A stretch of 64,000 bases of DNA from Paralichthys olivaceus (GCF_024713975.1 NC_091112.1:1964001-2028000), one strand, 5' to 3'; counted from the first letter of the stretch, positions 11,155 to 22,598 are shown. The notes: generated by a model not told the origin, from the letters alone. Made by a program: numbers and translations.

Positions 11155-14100
11155 GTGAGGCTCAGTCAACACACCCCCCCCCACCACCACCACCATCATC
11201 ACTTAGAAAGATGCATTCTGATACATTCACGCCCCTCGACAGTCATCCATGCAACAAAGTCTTGGTTTTAAAACTTCACTGTTGCTACGGTTACGCCCCG
11301 ATCTAAAGTTTGAAAAGTGGAAGTAGAATGTTTTAGGTTAAAAAACTCTGGACAGACAAAAACTGAGCAGTTTGGAAATGATGACACTCACTTGTATTCG
11401 CTCCCTGGTTGGTTCTTATCAGTCATGACTCGTCCGTCAGAGGTGAAGTCAGGAACGTGTCAGTAACAGTTCCACCGCCGAGATAAGAAATCCTTCATTG
11501 TACTTTTGCTTTTTGTACTGAACCCAAACCCAGTGAGACAATCTGCTTCCTGTTTACACTGGCACACACACACGTCCAGTGCAGACGGAGATAGTTTCAG
11601 TTTTATTCTCACACTGCACATATATTTCCTCTGTTTTATACTGTATATTAGTTTAATTCCAACTTTTCTCTATTTTTTTATATTCCTTACACTTACACAC
11701 TGTTGTCTGTTACTTATTTCCAGAGGCCTATTTTGACTTTAGACTCCTGTTGCTGTGATATTGCAAATTTCCCCATTAAGGGAATAATAAATGATTCTCT
11801 TATCTTCACACAATAATGAATTTTTATGGATGCAGCCATCATTAAAAGATCTGCTGTCGATAAACATCACTACAGAAGATCAGACACACTACTAGATGTC
11901 CATGGACAAAAAGACAAATGTTTCCGTTTAGAAAGACACAGTGAGGCGGCTGCTCGCTTGTGTGACAGAAATAAAAGTGCTGATTAAATTAAATCTTGAC
12001 CCACACACAGATAAAAAAATTATTATCAGTAGAAAAACACAGTAACACACTTTATTTTGCTGTGGACACACACACACACTCGACACACATGACTTACAGA
12101 AGTAACAACACAGATATTAACTGAGAAACAGCTGTAATCAAATCATGCAGATGTTGTGAAGCCCCAGATTCTCTAAATCTATCTGTGAAATATGAAAAGT
12201 TTTTTCCTGCAGGACTTTCACTTGAACACATCAGAGTTATAGAGAAGCTTGCTCTCCTGCTCTCCTCCCTGTTTGTTCATCTCTTACAGAATATCAGACA
12301 CATTGAAATGTAATAGTCGTGATGCAGAAAGTAATTCAAGAGCAGCTAAACTCTGACCCCGTTTTTCTGCTGTGCGTCGGCTCCAATACTTAAAGGTACA
12401 GTGTGTAGAATTTAGTGATGTCTAGTGTTGAAGTGTCATGCTGCAGCTGAACACCCCTCACCTCACCCTCTCCTTCCAAACATGACAGAGAAACTGTGGT
12501 AGACTTTAATTGTCATAAAAACTCAAAAGTTGTTTAGTTTGTCCAGTCTGGACTCATGTAAAAAACATGGCTCCTCCGTAGAGAGGGTCCCCTCCATCTA
12601 AATATAAAGTATTTAAATATAAAGTATTTAAATATAAACGGCCTTTTCTGGGGTAAAGAAAACTACAATTCATACAATTTAGATGAGATGAACTAGTGAA
12701 AACATCATGAGGATTATTCTCCATTACATTTCTGCCAATAGTTCCCTTTCACCTAAATCTTAAACTCTGGACCTTTAAGTGATAAAAATGCTGACCTCTG
12801 ATCTGCATCTGCACCAGAATGAGTTCTCTCCCGACCCGGACACATGATCCAGCGGTAGTTTTTGCATAATCCTGCTGAAAAACAAACAACGAGGGGAATA
12901 ATATCAGCGAATATGTCGAGCGATCAGACGCAGTGAGAAACAAATGTACAAAGTTAAATATATCACGTTACTGGTCGTTAGTGAAATGTGAGGTGCACAG
13001 GAACGGGTACAAGGTGAAGACGCAGGAGAGAGGGAGACAGTTGGGTCTTCACTTAAAGGCGATGGACCGTGTCTGACAGCTTCAGAATTTAAACTGTGCT
13101 CTTACTGCCTAATTTTTCAAGTAATTTCACAGTCTGTTTCACACATTTTTCATTTTTGCTATTAAAAAGACTTTTTAGTATTCACTGTGCATTTTTCATT
13201 TTGTGCAACGCTGTCATGGCTGTTTGATTTCCTTGTAGCCTTCCAGCTCCTCAATTCTAGGTACATTTCACAAACGCTTTTACATTTCCCCTTCAACTCT
13301 GGAAGCTGTAAACACATCGAAAGTCAACAAATGACTTTATTTTGACGCTCAGCTCACTTGATTCATTCTTTCTTGTCTGGCAGACTTTCAGATATTAAAG
13401 TTGTGCGACATCACCTTCAGCTGCCAAGCAATTTGCTTGTTTGGACCGATCAAGTGATTTGAAGCAGAGTTCTTCACCTCTGACGTGTCGGCGCGGCTGA
13501 ACCAGGCGATCGAACTCGCTGCCAAACGCTGTTGGCTTTACTTCCATTAAAAAAACAAATCGTCTGTTTCCAGGCACCTGGGTCAACGAGGTCCGCCTCC
13601 AGCCATGCGTCCAGTGGGAGCTCTCAGATGGCGACACGCTGACCTTCGGTGGCCAGTCTGCTCCGGGGAGCCCCGAGTTCTACTTCCTGTTCCAGAAGGT
13701 CAAAGTTCGCCCGCTGGACTTCGATGCCATCACAATTCCGAAGGTAATTTTAATTGAATATATAAGTGAATTGAGATGTTATGCTGTGATTTGGCGATAA
13801 ATATATTTACTTTTACGAATAAAATTGAATTGACTTTTCTCTGCCTGTAGATTAAAACAGGTTTTCTGAAAGGCTGGTGTTTGAGTGTGACTCCCTGAGA
13901 CGACGGGTAGGATAGAAGTTTAGAAATGATGTTTGAATTCCGTCATGTCGGTCAAACAATTACTCGGCAGCAAGAAAATGTTAATATTGAAATGGTTCTG
14001 CAGGAGATCATACCCACTCACCAAAGTTATACAGAGCAGCAGGAGAGATTCAGGGTGAGGAGTGGGACTGAAGAGGAAACATTCTCCATATTCACACTCA

Positions 14101-15795
14101 CCCCCCCCTCATATTAATCTTTGTATTTCCGTAAACTTTTATTTGTGAGCTGTTGTAATTATAGATTTCCGTCTCTTTTCTTAGGCAGGAACCTTTTCCT
14201 CTGACTTGCAGAACCGGATCAGGACAAACCAGGACCGCAAGGTGGAGGCCAACCTTGACCTGTCCAAGCTGTCAATCAACCGGGCCACCGTCATCCTCAA
14301 CTCCATCGGCAGCCTCAGTAAGATGAAGGGCAGCGCCTGGACCTTTAAGAGGAGCTACAGCCACGAGGGAACCGTTTCAGACCCCGGCTCCTCCTCCTCC
14401 ACGCCTCCGCTCGCCGCTGGCTTCTCCTCTCTGCTCCCTCCCTCCACCCCTCCATCGTTCCCGCCTGCAGCCTCAGTGCCTTCAACAAAGTCCCTCCAGC
14501 CGACCTCCAGGAGCAGGAGGAAGTCGGCTCACACGGTGCTCCTCGAGGACGACAGCTCAGACGAGCCCAGGAGTCGGGGAGGTAAGACTCTGAAAAGGTT
14601 TTTTTTTGAAAACACCACAGTTAACGACCTGAGCTCTCTGCAAACACGTTTTTTACAAGAACTTTTATTTTGGCACAAAAAAGGCAAGAAAATGAGAAAA
14701 AGCTGAGCGACAGAGTTGCAGTTAGATTTCTTGCACTATAAGACATTTGAAAAACAGTCAGGATGTGATCATTGCCTCCTTCACAACATTTTCATTTCAA
14801 TTTGGTTCAGTTCTGACAGGAGTTGTGGAGGACGGACAGAAACCAAGAGGGAAGAAGAGGCGGCGGCTCTACAAGTCTGAGTCGGAAGGTTTCAGCTCAC
14901 CTCCTCCTCTGCCGCTGCAGCCCAAGAGCCACAATGATGTCAGGAGGCCCCTGGAGGCCAAGCCCTTCCCTGTCGGCATCAGGACAATTGGCAGTTTCCA
15001 CGGCGCCATGACGAACAGCCGAATCAACCACCACCTCCTTCATGCGTCGTTCACCAACGCTGCGGTTCACAAACAGGACGCGGCGACGATGCACCGCATC
15101 AAGACGGTGGTGCAGGGTAACATCGCAGCTTTCCGCCAACAGAAAGCTGCCCACGGTTCTCTGACGGCGCAGAGGGGCAGGCGGAGGGCTCACAGCTCTC
15201 CAGTTTTCTCTCCTCTGGTGGTGGGCGGGGAGAACTACAGCCTGGCCTCACCCTCAGTGAGGATCTGCACGGAGGAAAGAGGAAGGGTCCAGTTCAGCAG
15301 ATTTCACCATCAGACTAGGTGAGAAGTGAGGGGAGGAGTTAGGGCACATTTCCTGGGAATAAATGTAGAAAACTGAACTCAACAGAACCGATAGAAATAT
15401 TCATGAGAAATGTGTTTCATTCGATCTGATTCTCTCTTCCTCTCTTCAGCAAGCGACGAGGCCGCCCCAGAAAACACCCTCTCCCTCCGCGGCCGTCCCT
15501 CCCCTCTCCATCCTCCTCATCCTCCTCTTCCACCTCCTCAGCATCGTCCTCCTCCTCTGGCTCCTCTTCTTCCTCCTCAGAAGATGAGGATGACGAGGAA
15601 GAAGATGACGAAGAGACAGCGGTCGGGGCAGTCGAGCCGTGCGCGGCGCCGCGGTGCCGGCTGCCCCAGCAGGACACGGTGCAGTGGATCCAGTGTGACG
15701 TGTGCGACGCCTGGTACCACATAGACTGTCTGCACGTCGACCGCAAGAAGCTCCTGGTGGACCCCAACGCTGACTTCCACTGCGGCTGTCGCTGA
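10884..15795 (+). CDS. tcf19: tcf19: FHA and PHD-finger chromatin protein (five coding exons)
   Basis: The reading frame joins 10884-11154, 13574-13743, 14185-14581, 14811-15318 and 15450-15795. All introns are GT-AG and all phases match, giving 563 codons and TGA at 15793. Family knowledge: TCF19 is a nuclear growth-regulated factor whose FHA domain binds phospho-threonine partners and whose PHD finger reads H3K4me3. Seen here: N-terminus MLCGVQPCFQLLRIG, like human MLPCFQLLRIG; FHA motifs GR, SRIH and GTWVN (about residues 30-125); a conserved ATVILNSIGSLSKM block; the AT-hook-like KRRGRPRKHP; a Ser run followed by an acidic run; and a C-terminal PHD finger. Human TCF19 is about 345 residues, so this protein is much longer, mostly because of exons 3-4. 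Start choice rests on similarity at the N-terminus; an acceptor AG ends two bases before the ATG triplet. Confidence 0.93.
12389..12779. mobile_element. MITE-like element with terminal inverted repeats
   Basis: The left end CTTAAAGGTACAGTGTGTAG and the right end, whose complement begins CTTAAAGGTCCAGAGTTTAA, are inverted copies over about 27 bp with a few mismatches. The element is 391 bp with no coding capacity. I recognise it as a widespread percomorph non-autonomous element. A 15-bp tandem repeat (aaatataaagtattt, 2.7 copies) lies inside it at 12600-12639. No clear target-site duplication is visible. It sits in tcf19 intron 1. Confidence 0.7.
12825..12900 (+). repeat. Interspersed repeat fragment (ggtagtttttgcataatcc module)
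   Basis: It contains gatccagcggtagttttt, gcataatcctgctg and aaaacaaac. The same module recurs at 24.3 kb and 35.0 kb. It is known to me as a recurrent tail-like block in fish repeats. Confidence 0.45.
13574..13743 (+). CDS. tcf19: tcf19 coding exon 2: end of the FHA domain
   Basis: It encodes residues 91-147. GTWVNEVRL carries the FHA asparagine (N95) that contacts phospho-threonine neighbours. It continues with WELSDGDTLTFGG and EFYFLFQKVKVRPLDFDAIT, close to human TCF19. It opens after the acceptor ctgtttccag and ends at AAG|gtaatt in phase 0. Confidence 0.9.
14185..14581 (+). CDS. tcf19: tcf19 coding exon 3: conserved SIGSLSK block and disordered linker
   Basis: It encodes residues 148-279 plus one base. 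The acceptor is ttttcttag and the donor GGAG|gtaaga. INRATVILNSIGSLSKMKG matches a block also present in human TCF19. Pro/Ser-rich linker follows, then RSRRKSAHTVLLEDDSSDEP, which resembles the human RKSVHRVL segment. The open frame runs past the donor to 14706 without a stop, but downstream similarity resumes only after the next acceptor, so splicing is preferred. Confidence 0.85.
14811..15318 (+). CDS. tcf19: tcf19 coding exon 4: basic region and long central segment
   Basis: It encodes about 169 residues. Two in-frame acceptors are possible, 9 bp apart (AG at 14809-14810 or 14818-14819); I use the first because it has the better pyrimidine tract. The basic stretch RGKKRRRLYKSESEG is a likely nuclear localisation signal. 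It is followed by KPFPVGIRTIGSFHGAMTNS and about 90 residues with a mixed, folded-looking composition, including a probable helix around TMHRIKTVVQGNIAAFRQQK. I know no counterpart of this part in human TCF19. The donor is CTAG|gtgaga, phase 2. Confidence 0.8.
15450..15795 (+). CDS. tcf19: tcf19 coding exon 5: AT-hook-like motif, acidic run, PHD finger, stop
   Basis: It encodes residues 449-563. SKRRGRPRKHP resembles human NRRGRPRKYP, an AT-hook-type motif. Next come a Ser run and an acidic run (EDEDDEEEDDEE). The PHD finger spans residues 513-562: CAAPRC, WIQCDVCDAWYH, DC, then FHCGCR at the very end. The tryptophan and acidic residues expected for H3K4me3 binding are present. The final metal pair is Cys-x-Cys instead of the usual Cys-x2-Cys. 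Confidence 0.9.
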
Positions 15796-16435
15796 CTGGA
15801 CAGAGTTTGTGACCATGAAATGACATAAATGCTTCAGTTTAGATGTTTCCCCCTACAATGTTTATTTCCCTCAAACTCAATGAAAACAGGCTACTACTTC
15901 CTCTCATGGCCCAGGCTGCTCTTCTCACACATGCAGTACTTATCTTTAGCCTCGTCAGCAGCTGGCGAGGGCGGGAAAAGATATTCCTTTCCAAGTTCGA
16001 GGATTTGTGTCCCGACAGTCACACGAGCGCTTCCACAAACCCCCTCTGTTGGCTGAGTTTCAGATTTTGAGGGAGGAGGCAGAACTGAGACGAAACATCT
16101 CGGGTCTTTGGCCTCGTCGGCCTGGAGAGGTGTGATCAGGGTGGGAGAGCATGATGAAATGTCTCCGGGTTGACTCCCACTGTGGCTTTGCACGCTGACC
16201 AGGGGGCAGGCGGCGTTCAGGAAGATTAATGAAATGTTTCAGACCACTGTAAGCAGACTCCACAAGGTGATTAAACTAGCGTCGATGTCTCAGTGTGGCC
16301 TCCCTCACTATTTTACCAGCTCAATTTTTCAGAGCAGAATTGGACCTTCCAGCATCTCTACCCCTGCCAGAGAAAACGGCGCGGGGACGGTGTTTTCCCA
16401 CCTCAGCAATAATAAAACTGGATGAGATGTTTCAG
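15796..16435 (+). other. tcf19: tcf19 3' UTR and candidate poly(A) signal
   Basis: The first AATAAA after the stop is at 16411-16416, within caataataaaactg, giving a 3' UTR of about 630 bases. A non-repeat CTCF-like string ACCAGGGGGCAG lies at 16199-16210. Transcript end data are needed to confirm the cleavage site. Confidence 0.45.
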
Positions 16436-16874
16436 TGCCTGGGTGGCAGCAGCTGTCTCGGAGTGGGCGTGTGATGTTTCAAGATAATTAACCGGCAGGA
16501 AACGTGTCAGCAGACTTCTGTTGTTGCTACTGATGAGAAGTGCTCTCGGGACTCTAATCAAATGTTTGAAGACGCTCCTGCAGAGGCAGCTGCTGGGGTT
16601 TTTTTGGAGGGGGGGGGCGTGTACAGTGGGACTGTGTTTTTCTAAGATGTCTGAGTGCAGCCTGGCACTGTGGCTGCAGCTGGTCTGGGAGGAATCATTA
16701 GCAGTGAAATGACAAGAAATATCTGCTGCTGGTGTAACAGGATGAACCGATTCTTGTGGATTCAACCTGTGGCTACGTTCTAAATCAGAAGTTTGGAAAC
16801 GACCCCAACAGTCAAAAACAGACATTTGGGAACGCCACATTTTACTTCAATGCTGTTCCTCGCTTGTAATATTT

Positions 16875-17220
16875 TCTGTACCTAGAGCTGCTTCCAGACA
16901 TGCACTGAACTCCTTCTGTATGTGAGAACGCACATGAGGGCGTGTGGATGACGTTTCTGACATGTGGCGGACAAAACAAAAGACAGAAACACAAAATATT
17001 CCAAATACCTCAGGATGACAAAGAGGAACGTTAACTTGGAAAGACGATGTGATGTGAGAGTTTTTGATGTAAAGGGCCAAAGCAACTGCAGAGCGGACAA
17101 TCTGCTTCCTGTTTACACCTGTTAACTTGCCCATGAACGGTCTCGTGAAATGCTCAAACGCTCGTGTGGACGGTGGAAGTGTAAAACGTAGTTGTGTGGA
17201 TGTTGCCTTTATGTTGATGG
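16875..17220 (+). repeat. Interspersed repeat fragments (GACATGCACTGAACTCC and ACGCTCGTGTGGACGG modules)
   Basis: agctgcttccagacatgcac at 16887-16906 matches the module at 30310-30400. caaacgctcgtgtggacgg near 17156 matches the module at 61337. gacaatctgcttcctgttta at 17097 recurs at 11538 in tcf19 intron 1. These are short decayed copies of known fish repeat families. Confidence 0.5.
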
Positions 17221-17734
17221 GGTTTTTTCCGGGTCGTCTCTTTATGTCACACTCCGCCTTTTGTCTCCTCACGCCACTGAACTGCTTTTGTCCTGGATGA
17301 AATGAGCTGGACCTGAGCCGTTGAACAATATGTGCATATTCACTCTGGTGCTAGAATAAAATCAAAAAGAACATTTTCTTTTATTTAATTGTACATTTCT
17401 ACTGGGGTTCGGCTCGCCAGGACAAAAGCAGTCGCTTTGCTCATCCTACTTTCCGAGCAGCGTCTGGCAGATCTGACTCGATTCAGATGACGACAGTGAT
17501 GCAGTAAATGAACATGGTTCATGTGGTGTTGTGTAAAAGGTGACAACCAAATTCTACTTTGATCAAACTACTGTGTCTTGGAGTGATCGCAAAAATGAGT
17601 CTGATAAAAAAAAAACAAAAAAAAAACCTGATTCTTGAGCAATAAATTAAGGGACAAAATTTAAAAAAATCTTTATAGATTTATATTTTTGATCATAATG
17701 GCTGATATTGTGGAAGAAATTTTAATTCCTTTGC

Positions 17735-18221
17735 TTTAAAGGAGACATGTGACGCCTTTTCAAATTATTTCCTCTAGTGTGTTTTGTTTTTTGTGAATGT
17801 AAAAGTGAAAAAGCTCAAAATCTGTGATGTTCCCGAAACATCTCGTCAGTCAATCAGAGCTTTACGAGGGAGGGGCTTAAAGAAACTGGTGCTCACAAAA
17901 GCCCCTGATCATCGCTCGATCCGCAGCCGCTAATCGCTATGTGGGAACTCTGGGTAATGAACCATGTGTGTGATAGACAGGGAAACAGTACCCCCCCCAC
18001 CCCCACCCCCCATCACCAGTCGGTCACGAACTCTGCAACGACTCCAGATCACGAGACAGCGAGTCCTGTAGTGTGACCTCTGATTTAAACCAAGTGTTTC
18101 AGACTGCGGCTGAGAGGAGGAGCTGCAGCAATGTACAGTTTGAGGAAAGTGTAAACCTTTTCAAGTAATAACACAAATTAAAATGATCCACGTGAATATG
18201 AGCAGAATCTGTCTCCTTAAA
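17735..18221. mobile_element. MITE-like element with TTTAAAGGAGACA termini
   Basis: The left terminus is TTTAAAGGAGACA and the right terminus is TGTCTCCTTAAA, preceded by gaatatgagcagaatc, so the ends are inverted repeats. The length is about 487 bp without coding capacity. Related truncated copies lie at 4405 and 30590. The interior carries a poly-C stretch (17991-18010). Confidence 0.65.
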
Positions 18222-20450
18222 CATAAAAAAATCACAAGATAATGTAAATTTAGAACTTTAAATCCACAATCCTGTATTGTCTAATGTAGACAAACTGGCC
18301 ACGAGGCTTTAGCCTGGGCAGCAAATCACCATAGTAACGGCCATCACTTTAATTTAAGGTTTCATCTTAATGCAGTATTACAATAAAGACTCATGTAGCA
18401 TCTAACATTTTATCTTAACACTATAATACAGATTTTTAAGGAGCTGGTTTGTCATGTTGAACAGTGATTATACTCAAGTATAAAAGAGTTGGATTTAAAA
18501 ATTTTCTCTGTTGATCAGTTGTTTTTCTTTGTTTGTCTTAAAAAAATGATTTTGTTTTCAGCTTCTTCCACCAGTAAAGATTTTCCATGTTGCATATTCT
18601 TTGTCATATGGTAGATTTTCACCTCTTCACCTCTGTCGGACGCTGTTTACAGTCCGACGTGTTTCTTTTCTCACACGACTCGAACTTTTCTCCTCGAGAA
18701 ACACAAACACTGATACTTCCCGGAGGTGTTTTTGGTACAGACGACATTTTGGCTAATCTAATAACAGCTATCTGCACATGAACGCAGATAAATTAAAAAG
18801 ACGATAGGTTCACTGGGCTCTTTGTTCTCGCTGCCTTCACTTTAATTATCACATTCAAATTCAGAAACACACAGGCACAGTTTGGCTGCACAGAACTAAA
18901 CTGACTGTCACGATTCCCTTATTATAGATTCTTCTTACGCTTCTCGATCAAGTTGTGATCGATGAAGTTAATCGTTGATTTTTGAAACGTACATTTTGTT
19001 TCCTCTGGTCTTTTGTGAGAGATGATGTAAGTGGTTGTTATTCACTTTGTTAGTTTCTTTGGAATCATCTCGGCAGAGCGAGTCAACAAGCAGCGAGCGC
19101 GTTCTCATAATTGAAGCCCATTATCTCGAATCTTTTATTTTAATTTTTTTTTTTTACTTCATAATGGAGTCGTCTTATCTGAGGAATCCGTGCATGAAGT
19201 TGCATTTACTCACATAATTACTGCGTCTTGTTGCTTTACAGGCGAGATGGAGTCATGTGCTGTTGATGCTAACACACGCTGGCACAGACGCACTTGGTTA
19301 TTTTAAATGTAGATGTGACATTTTACAAAACAAACGGCTTCGACCTGTTCAAAGAATTTAAACCCCATTGGAATTCAGAATCAATTCAAATCAAAGGGCA
19401 AAGATTATATTGATTATAAATGATAATAGTAATATAATAGGAAAGTCTGTTTCACCTTGTAAAGCACACAACAGAAAAAGCCTCAGGAACTCAGGTGACG
19501 ACTCAGGAATGAGGAGTCTGGCTTCTGAGTTTTGGACGAGCTTTGATTCACGTTGATTCTGTCGAAGAGATAAAATCAAATGAGAGGAAATGAAGGTTTA
19601 CATGATGTGATTATTTAAAGGTGAGGTCGTTGTCAGAGGGGAAATCTTTGCACATCTGTACCCGATGTTTTGGGGCAGAGAGCCCAGGTACTCCAGTGTG
19701 TATTGACTGTCAGGGCCGTTAACTCTGGTTTTTCAATAATTAGCTCAGAGAACTTTTAATAATAAAAAGTCTGAGGTGTTTGAGAAGAAGTTGTGCAGTT
19801 CCTCTGACACTCACTTCCTCTGCAGTGGTGATTTTAAACTAGTACGTGAAGCTCGACAGCTGAATTATTCTCCTTCTTTAAATATATTTTATTCATCGAT
19901 ACTGCACAGGAGAAGTGGTTTAGAGAACGAAGAGATGAATACTTTTATTATCATATTCACGGCATAGTCGCAGGAATCTGTCAGTGAAGCTGTATTTTCT
20001 CTGAAGTGAAGTATCGCAAAGAGACAAATACACAATATGAGGAGGTGAGAGAGAAAAACTGCAGTATTGTAAAGTGTCATCAATCTGAGGGCCGGTCCTG
20101 TCGTACATTCAGCTCTTAGTTCAGAGAGTCTGCTCTACATGGTCAAAATCAATGGAGAGTTTATTCACATCTTTTCAAAGGATCTCAGTTATTCTGAAAA
20201 AGAAAATGGACTGTGTTTGACTTTCAGAGGCAGATTAATGGACGAACCAGAGAAATGCGGCTGAGTTCACGTCTAAAAAAATGTGTTTTTGATCCTGTCA
20301 CTGTTGAACTCAGGATAAAATGAAGGTTACGATGTTTCCTGTCGAACCTTAGATGCTGTTTCTTTATTCTTGAGGTTTAATTTCTTCTTTTTTTCCTCTT
20401 TCTTCTTCAGAGTTGTCAAGATCTCATTTCAGAGCAAAATAAGAAATGAA

Positions 20451-20533
20451 CACACACACACACACACACACAGGTTATGAAATGAGCAGCTCATTTCCTC
20501 CAGGAAACCTCTCACACACTTGTCGGTGTGTGT

Positions 20534-20587
<54 letters not shown>
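20451..20587. repeat. (CA)n and (TG)n microsatellites facing each other
   Basis: A CA tract at 20451-20472 and a TG tract at 20525-20587 (one interruption) are separated by about 50 bp. They are inverted relative to each other and could pair as a hairpin. A (TC)n stretch follows at 20680-20712. Confidence 0.9.
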
Positions 20588-20591
<4 letters not shown>

Positions 20592-20865
20592 GACGTTATG
20601 GAGCTGAAGTGACGCCACCTTGACCTGCAAAGACGGAGGGAGACAATTACATTTGTCCAACGTGTTTCTATAGCAACATCTCTCTCTCTCTCCCTCTCTC
20701 TCCCTCTCTCTTTTTCAGGTTGTAATAAACAGCCGACACGATCTACTTCCTCTTGATGCAGCAACTGAGACAGAAAGAGGCCGACAAGCTGTTTCTGTTC
20801 ATTTGAAACTGTGTGTTTGAGACGTCATGGAGACCTAATCAGGTGAAGGTCAAGAATTGTGGTTG

Positions 20866-20985
20866 GGTTCCCCAAAAGGGAAGCCAAGTGTCTCGTTCGC
20901 CTCCTGGTGGCTGGCTGCAGTAAAGATTCAACTTTGCCTCCTCCATGTCAGCAGATGGGACATGAGCCAAACATTAAAAAAAATC
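20866..20985 (+). repeat. Dispersed repeat with CTCF-like core, copy 4
   Basis: The blocks are ccccaaaagggaagcca, TCGCCTCCTGGTGGC (20897-20911), ctggctgcag, cctcctccatgtcagcag and atgggacatgagccaaac. The complement of the core reads CCACCAGGAGGCGA. It is one of the more complete copies. Confidence 0.65.
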
Positions 20986-21724
20986 GATTTAAACGTAAAT
21001 TATTTTTTACTTAAAGATGGGTTCTGTCATTTCAGGAAGTTCTCATCCCGCTGATGTTCCGTCCAAATGTTCATGTAAGTTGGGTTTAGAATTTTTATTT
21101 GATAAAAAAGAGGTGTAACGTCATGACGGACAGCTGAGACTGACTCGTGATTGGTCCTCGCTCTTGGTGGGAGCTGACGAGTTTCTCTCTTAAATATTGA
21201 GATAATGATAAAAGTGATTTGAACGTGCGTCATGTGGCTGAATTGACAAGAGTTGAACTGAATCATTAACATGCTCCACAAAATAAATTCAGACTCACTC
21301 ATGTTAAAGAACCGTCATCACATCTCACAGAAAGTTGCAGTAACAAATAAAATCAGACTCGATGAGGCACAATTAGAAACCAATCATCAAGAGCAACAGA
21401 GGACACGATGTCCTCACAACAGTAAAACCACGAGACAAACATTTGTTCACTGAACCTTGTTGAGAATCAGCTTCTGCAAAAAACAGACATGAAACCAACA
21501 GAAACTGACCTCAGACCAGCAAAACCCTAAAATCTAACTATTGGAGCCGGGAGCCCTGGCTGTTGTTTCCTCGGGGCCCAGCAGGGGACAGTGTTGGCCT
21601 GGCACAGTCCAGCAGAGGACAGTCAGCAGGAGGCAGAGGATGGACTCGAGACACTCCCTGCACATTAGAGGCAGGATGGCAAATCATACGTTTTCATTAG
21701 TCCTCTCCCAGAACAGAGGAGGTT

Positions 21725-21780
21725 GTCTCGAAAGAACAGTGAGGGGGGTGAGGGGGTGAGGGGGGTGAGGGATGATGGTG
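21725..21780. repeat. GA/GGGGTGAG tandem repeat
   Basis: Short purine-rich tandem units (gtgagggg and ggggtgag variants) occur about three times. It is a G-rich low-complexity stretch. Confidence 0.7.
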
Positions 21781-21856
21781 GCCGTGGATATAATTGATCA
21801 CAAACTCAACAACACAAGAGCTGCTGAAGAAACTTTAATTCACCTGCATGTTTTTA

Positions 21857-21860
<4 letters not shown>

Positions 21861-21892
<32 letters not shown>

Positions 21893-21942
21893 ACCTGTTT
21901 ATTTTAAGCATACCATTATGGACACACCACTCCAAAGCAGAG

Positions 21943-22009
<67 letters not shown>

Positions 22010-22069
22010 AACAGATATGTCTGCAGCACTGTGTGGGACAAATGTGTGTGTGTGTGTGTGTATGTGTGG
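21861..22069. repeat. Cluster of (TG)n microsatellites
   Basis: TG tracts lie at 21861-21892, 21945-22008 and 22043-22068. Several long open frames of alternating Cys-Val or Thr-His come from these tracts and are not genes. Confidence 0.93.
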
Positions 22070-22138
22070 CTTAGCGCTAATAGGAACTCAGGAGCAGCTG
22101 TTACTTCGTCCCAAAAGCCTCTCACTTTTACAGTTTCC

Positions 22139-22325
22139 TCTCCTCTCCTCCTCTCCTCCTCTCTCTTTCTATTCAATGCCATTCTCTCTCTCTCTCTCAC
22201 TCTTTTTCCTCTTCAGCTCACAGGAAATGAGATTTTGGCTTATTGGCTTATTTTCACCTGTCCTCAGTTTGACCTTTGCACGTCTCTCTCTCTCTCTCTC
22301 TCTCTCTCTTCACACACACACACAT
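22139..22325. repeat. (TC)n-rich tracts
   Basis: This is a pyrimidine-rich low-complexity stretch with pure TC runs around 22184-22200 and 22282-22309, followed by a short CA run. Confidence 0.85.
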
Positions 22326-22403
22326 GCCTAGCCAACCACTAACACATACAGTAATACATACACACATCCTCATCATCTTTCCCCACACGTACATTTCATA
22401 GAT

Positions 22404-22462
<59 letters not shown>

Positions 22463-22562
22463 CACTCTCAGGACACTTAACTCACACTCTCTTGCCGATA
22501 CGCAGGCTGTTACTCACTTAAAAAGCACAAAGCAACAGCGATACACACTTACAGACACTTTT

Positions 22563-22598
<36 letters not shown>
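22404..22598. repeat. (CA)n microsatellites
   Basis: CA tracts lie at 22404-22461 and 22568-22597. Together with the TG tracts at 21.9 kb they are opposed, giving inverted dinucleotide arms about 400 bp apart. Confidence 0.92.

Larger units (their letters stand above)
11155..13573 (+). other. tcf19: tcf19 intron 1
   Basis: This 2.4-kb intron is the largest within the coding part. It holds the MITE-like element 12389-12779, a following interspersed-repeat fragment near 12825-12900 with the tag ggtagtttttgcataatcc, and short CA tracts. No additional exon is needed, because the phase of exons 1 and 2 matches inside the conserved GTWVN motif. Confidence 0.7.
16436..20440. other. Intergenic DNA downstream of tcf19
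   Basis: Only short chance frames occur here. Repeat fragments lie at 16875-16945 and 17094-17220, and a full TIR element at 17735-18221. The remainder, including 18.3-20.4 kb, is AT-rich with no feature I can support. Confidence 0.5.

Noticed and set aside
14582..14706. Extension of tcf19 exon 3 through the donor to the stop at 14706.
   Set aside because: The sequence after 14581 turns AT-rich and Lys/Phe-rich, the donor is good, and similarity to the family resumes in the next exon in matching phase.
21772..22460. Several open frames of 90-156 codons of alternating Cys-Val or Thr-His.
   Set aside because: They are translations of TG/CA microsatellites, open in every frame that avoids stops. 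The same applies to those at 678, 1056, 20429, 37392-38319, 46886 and 55297.
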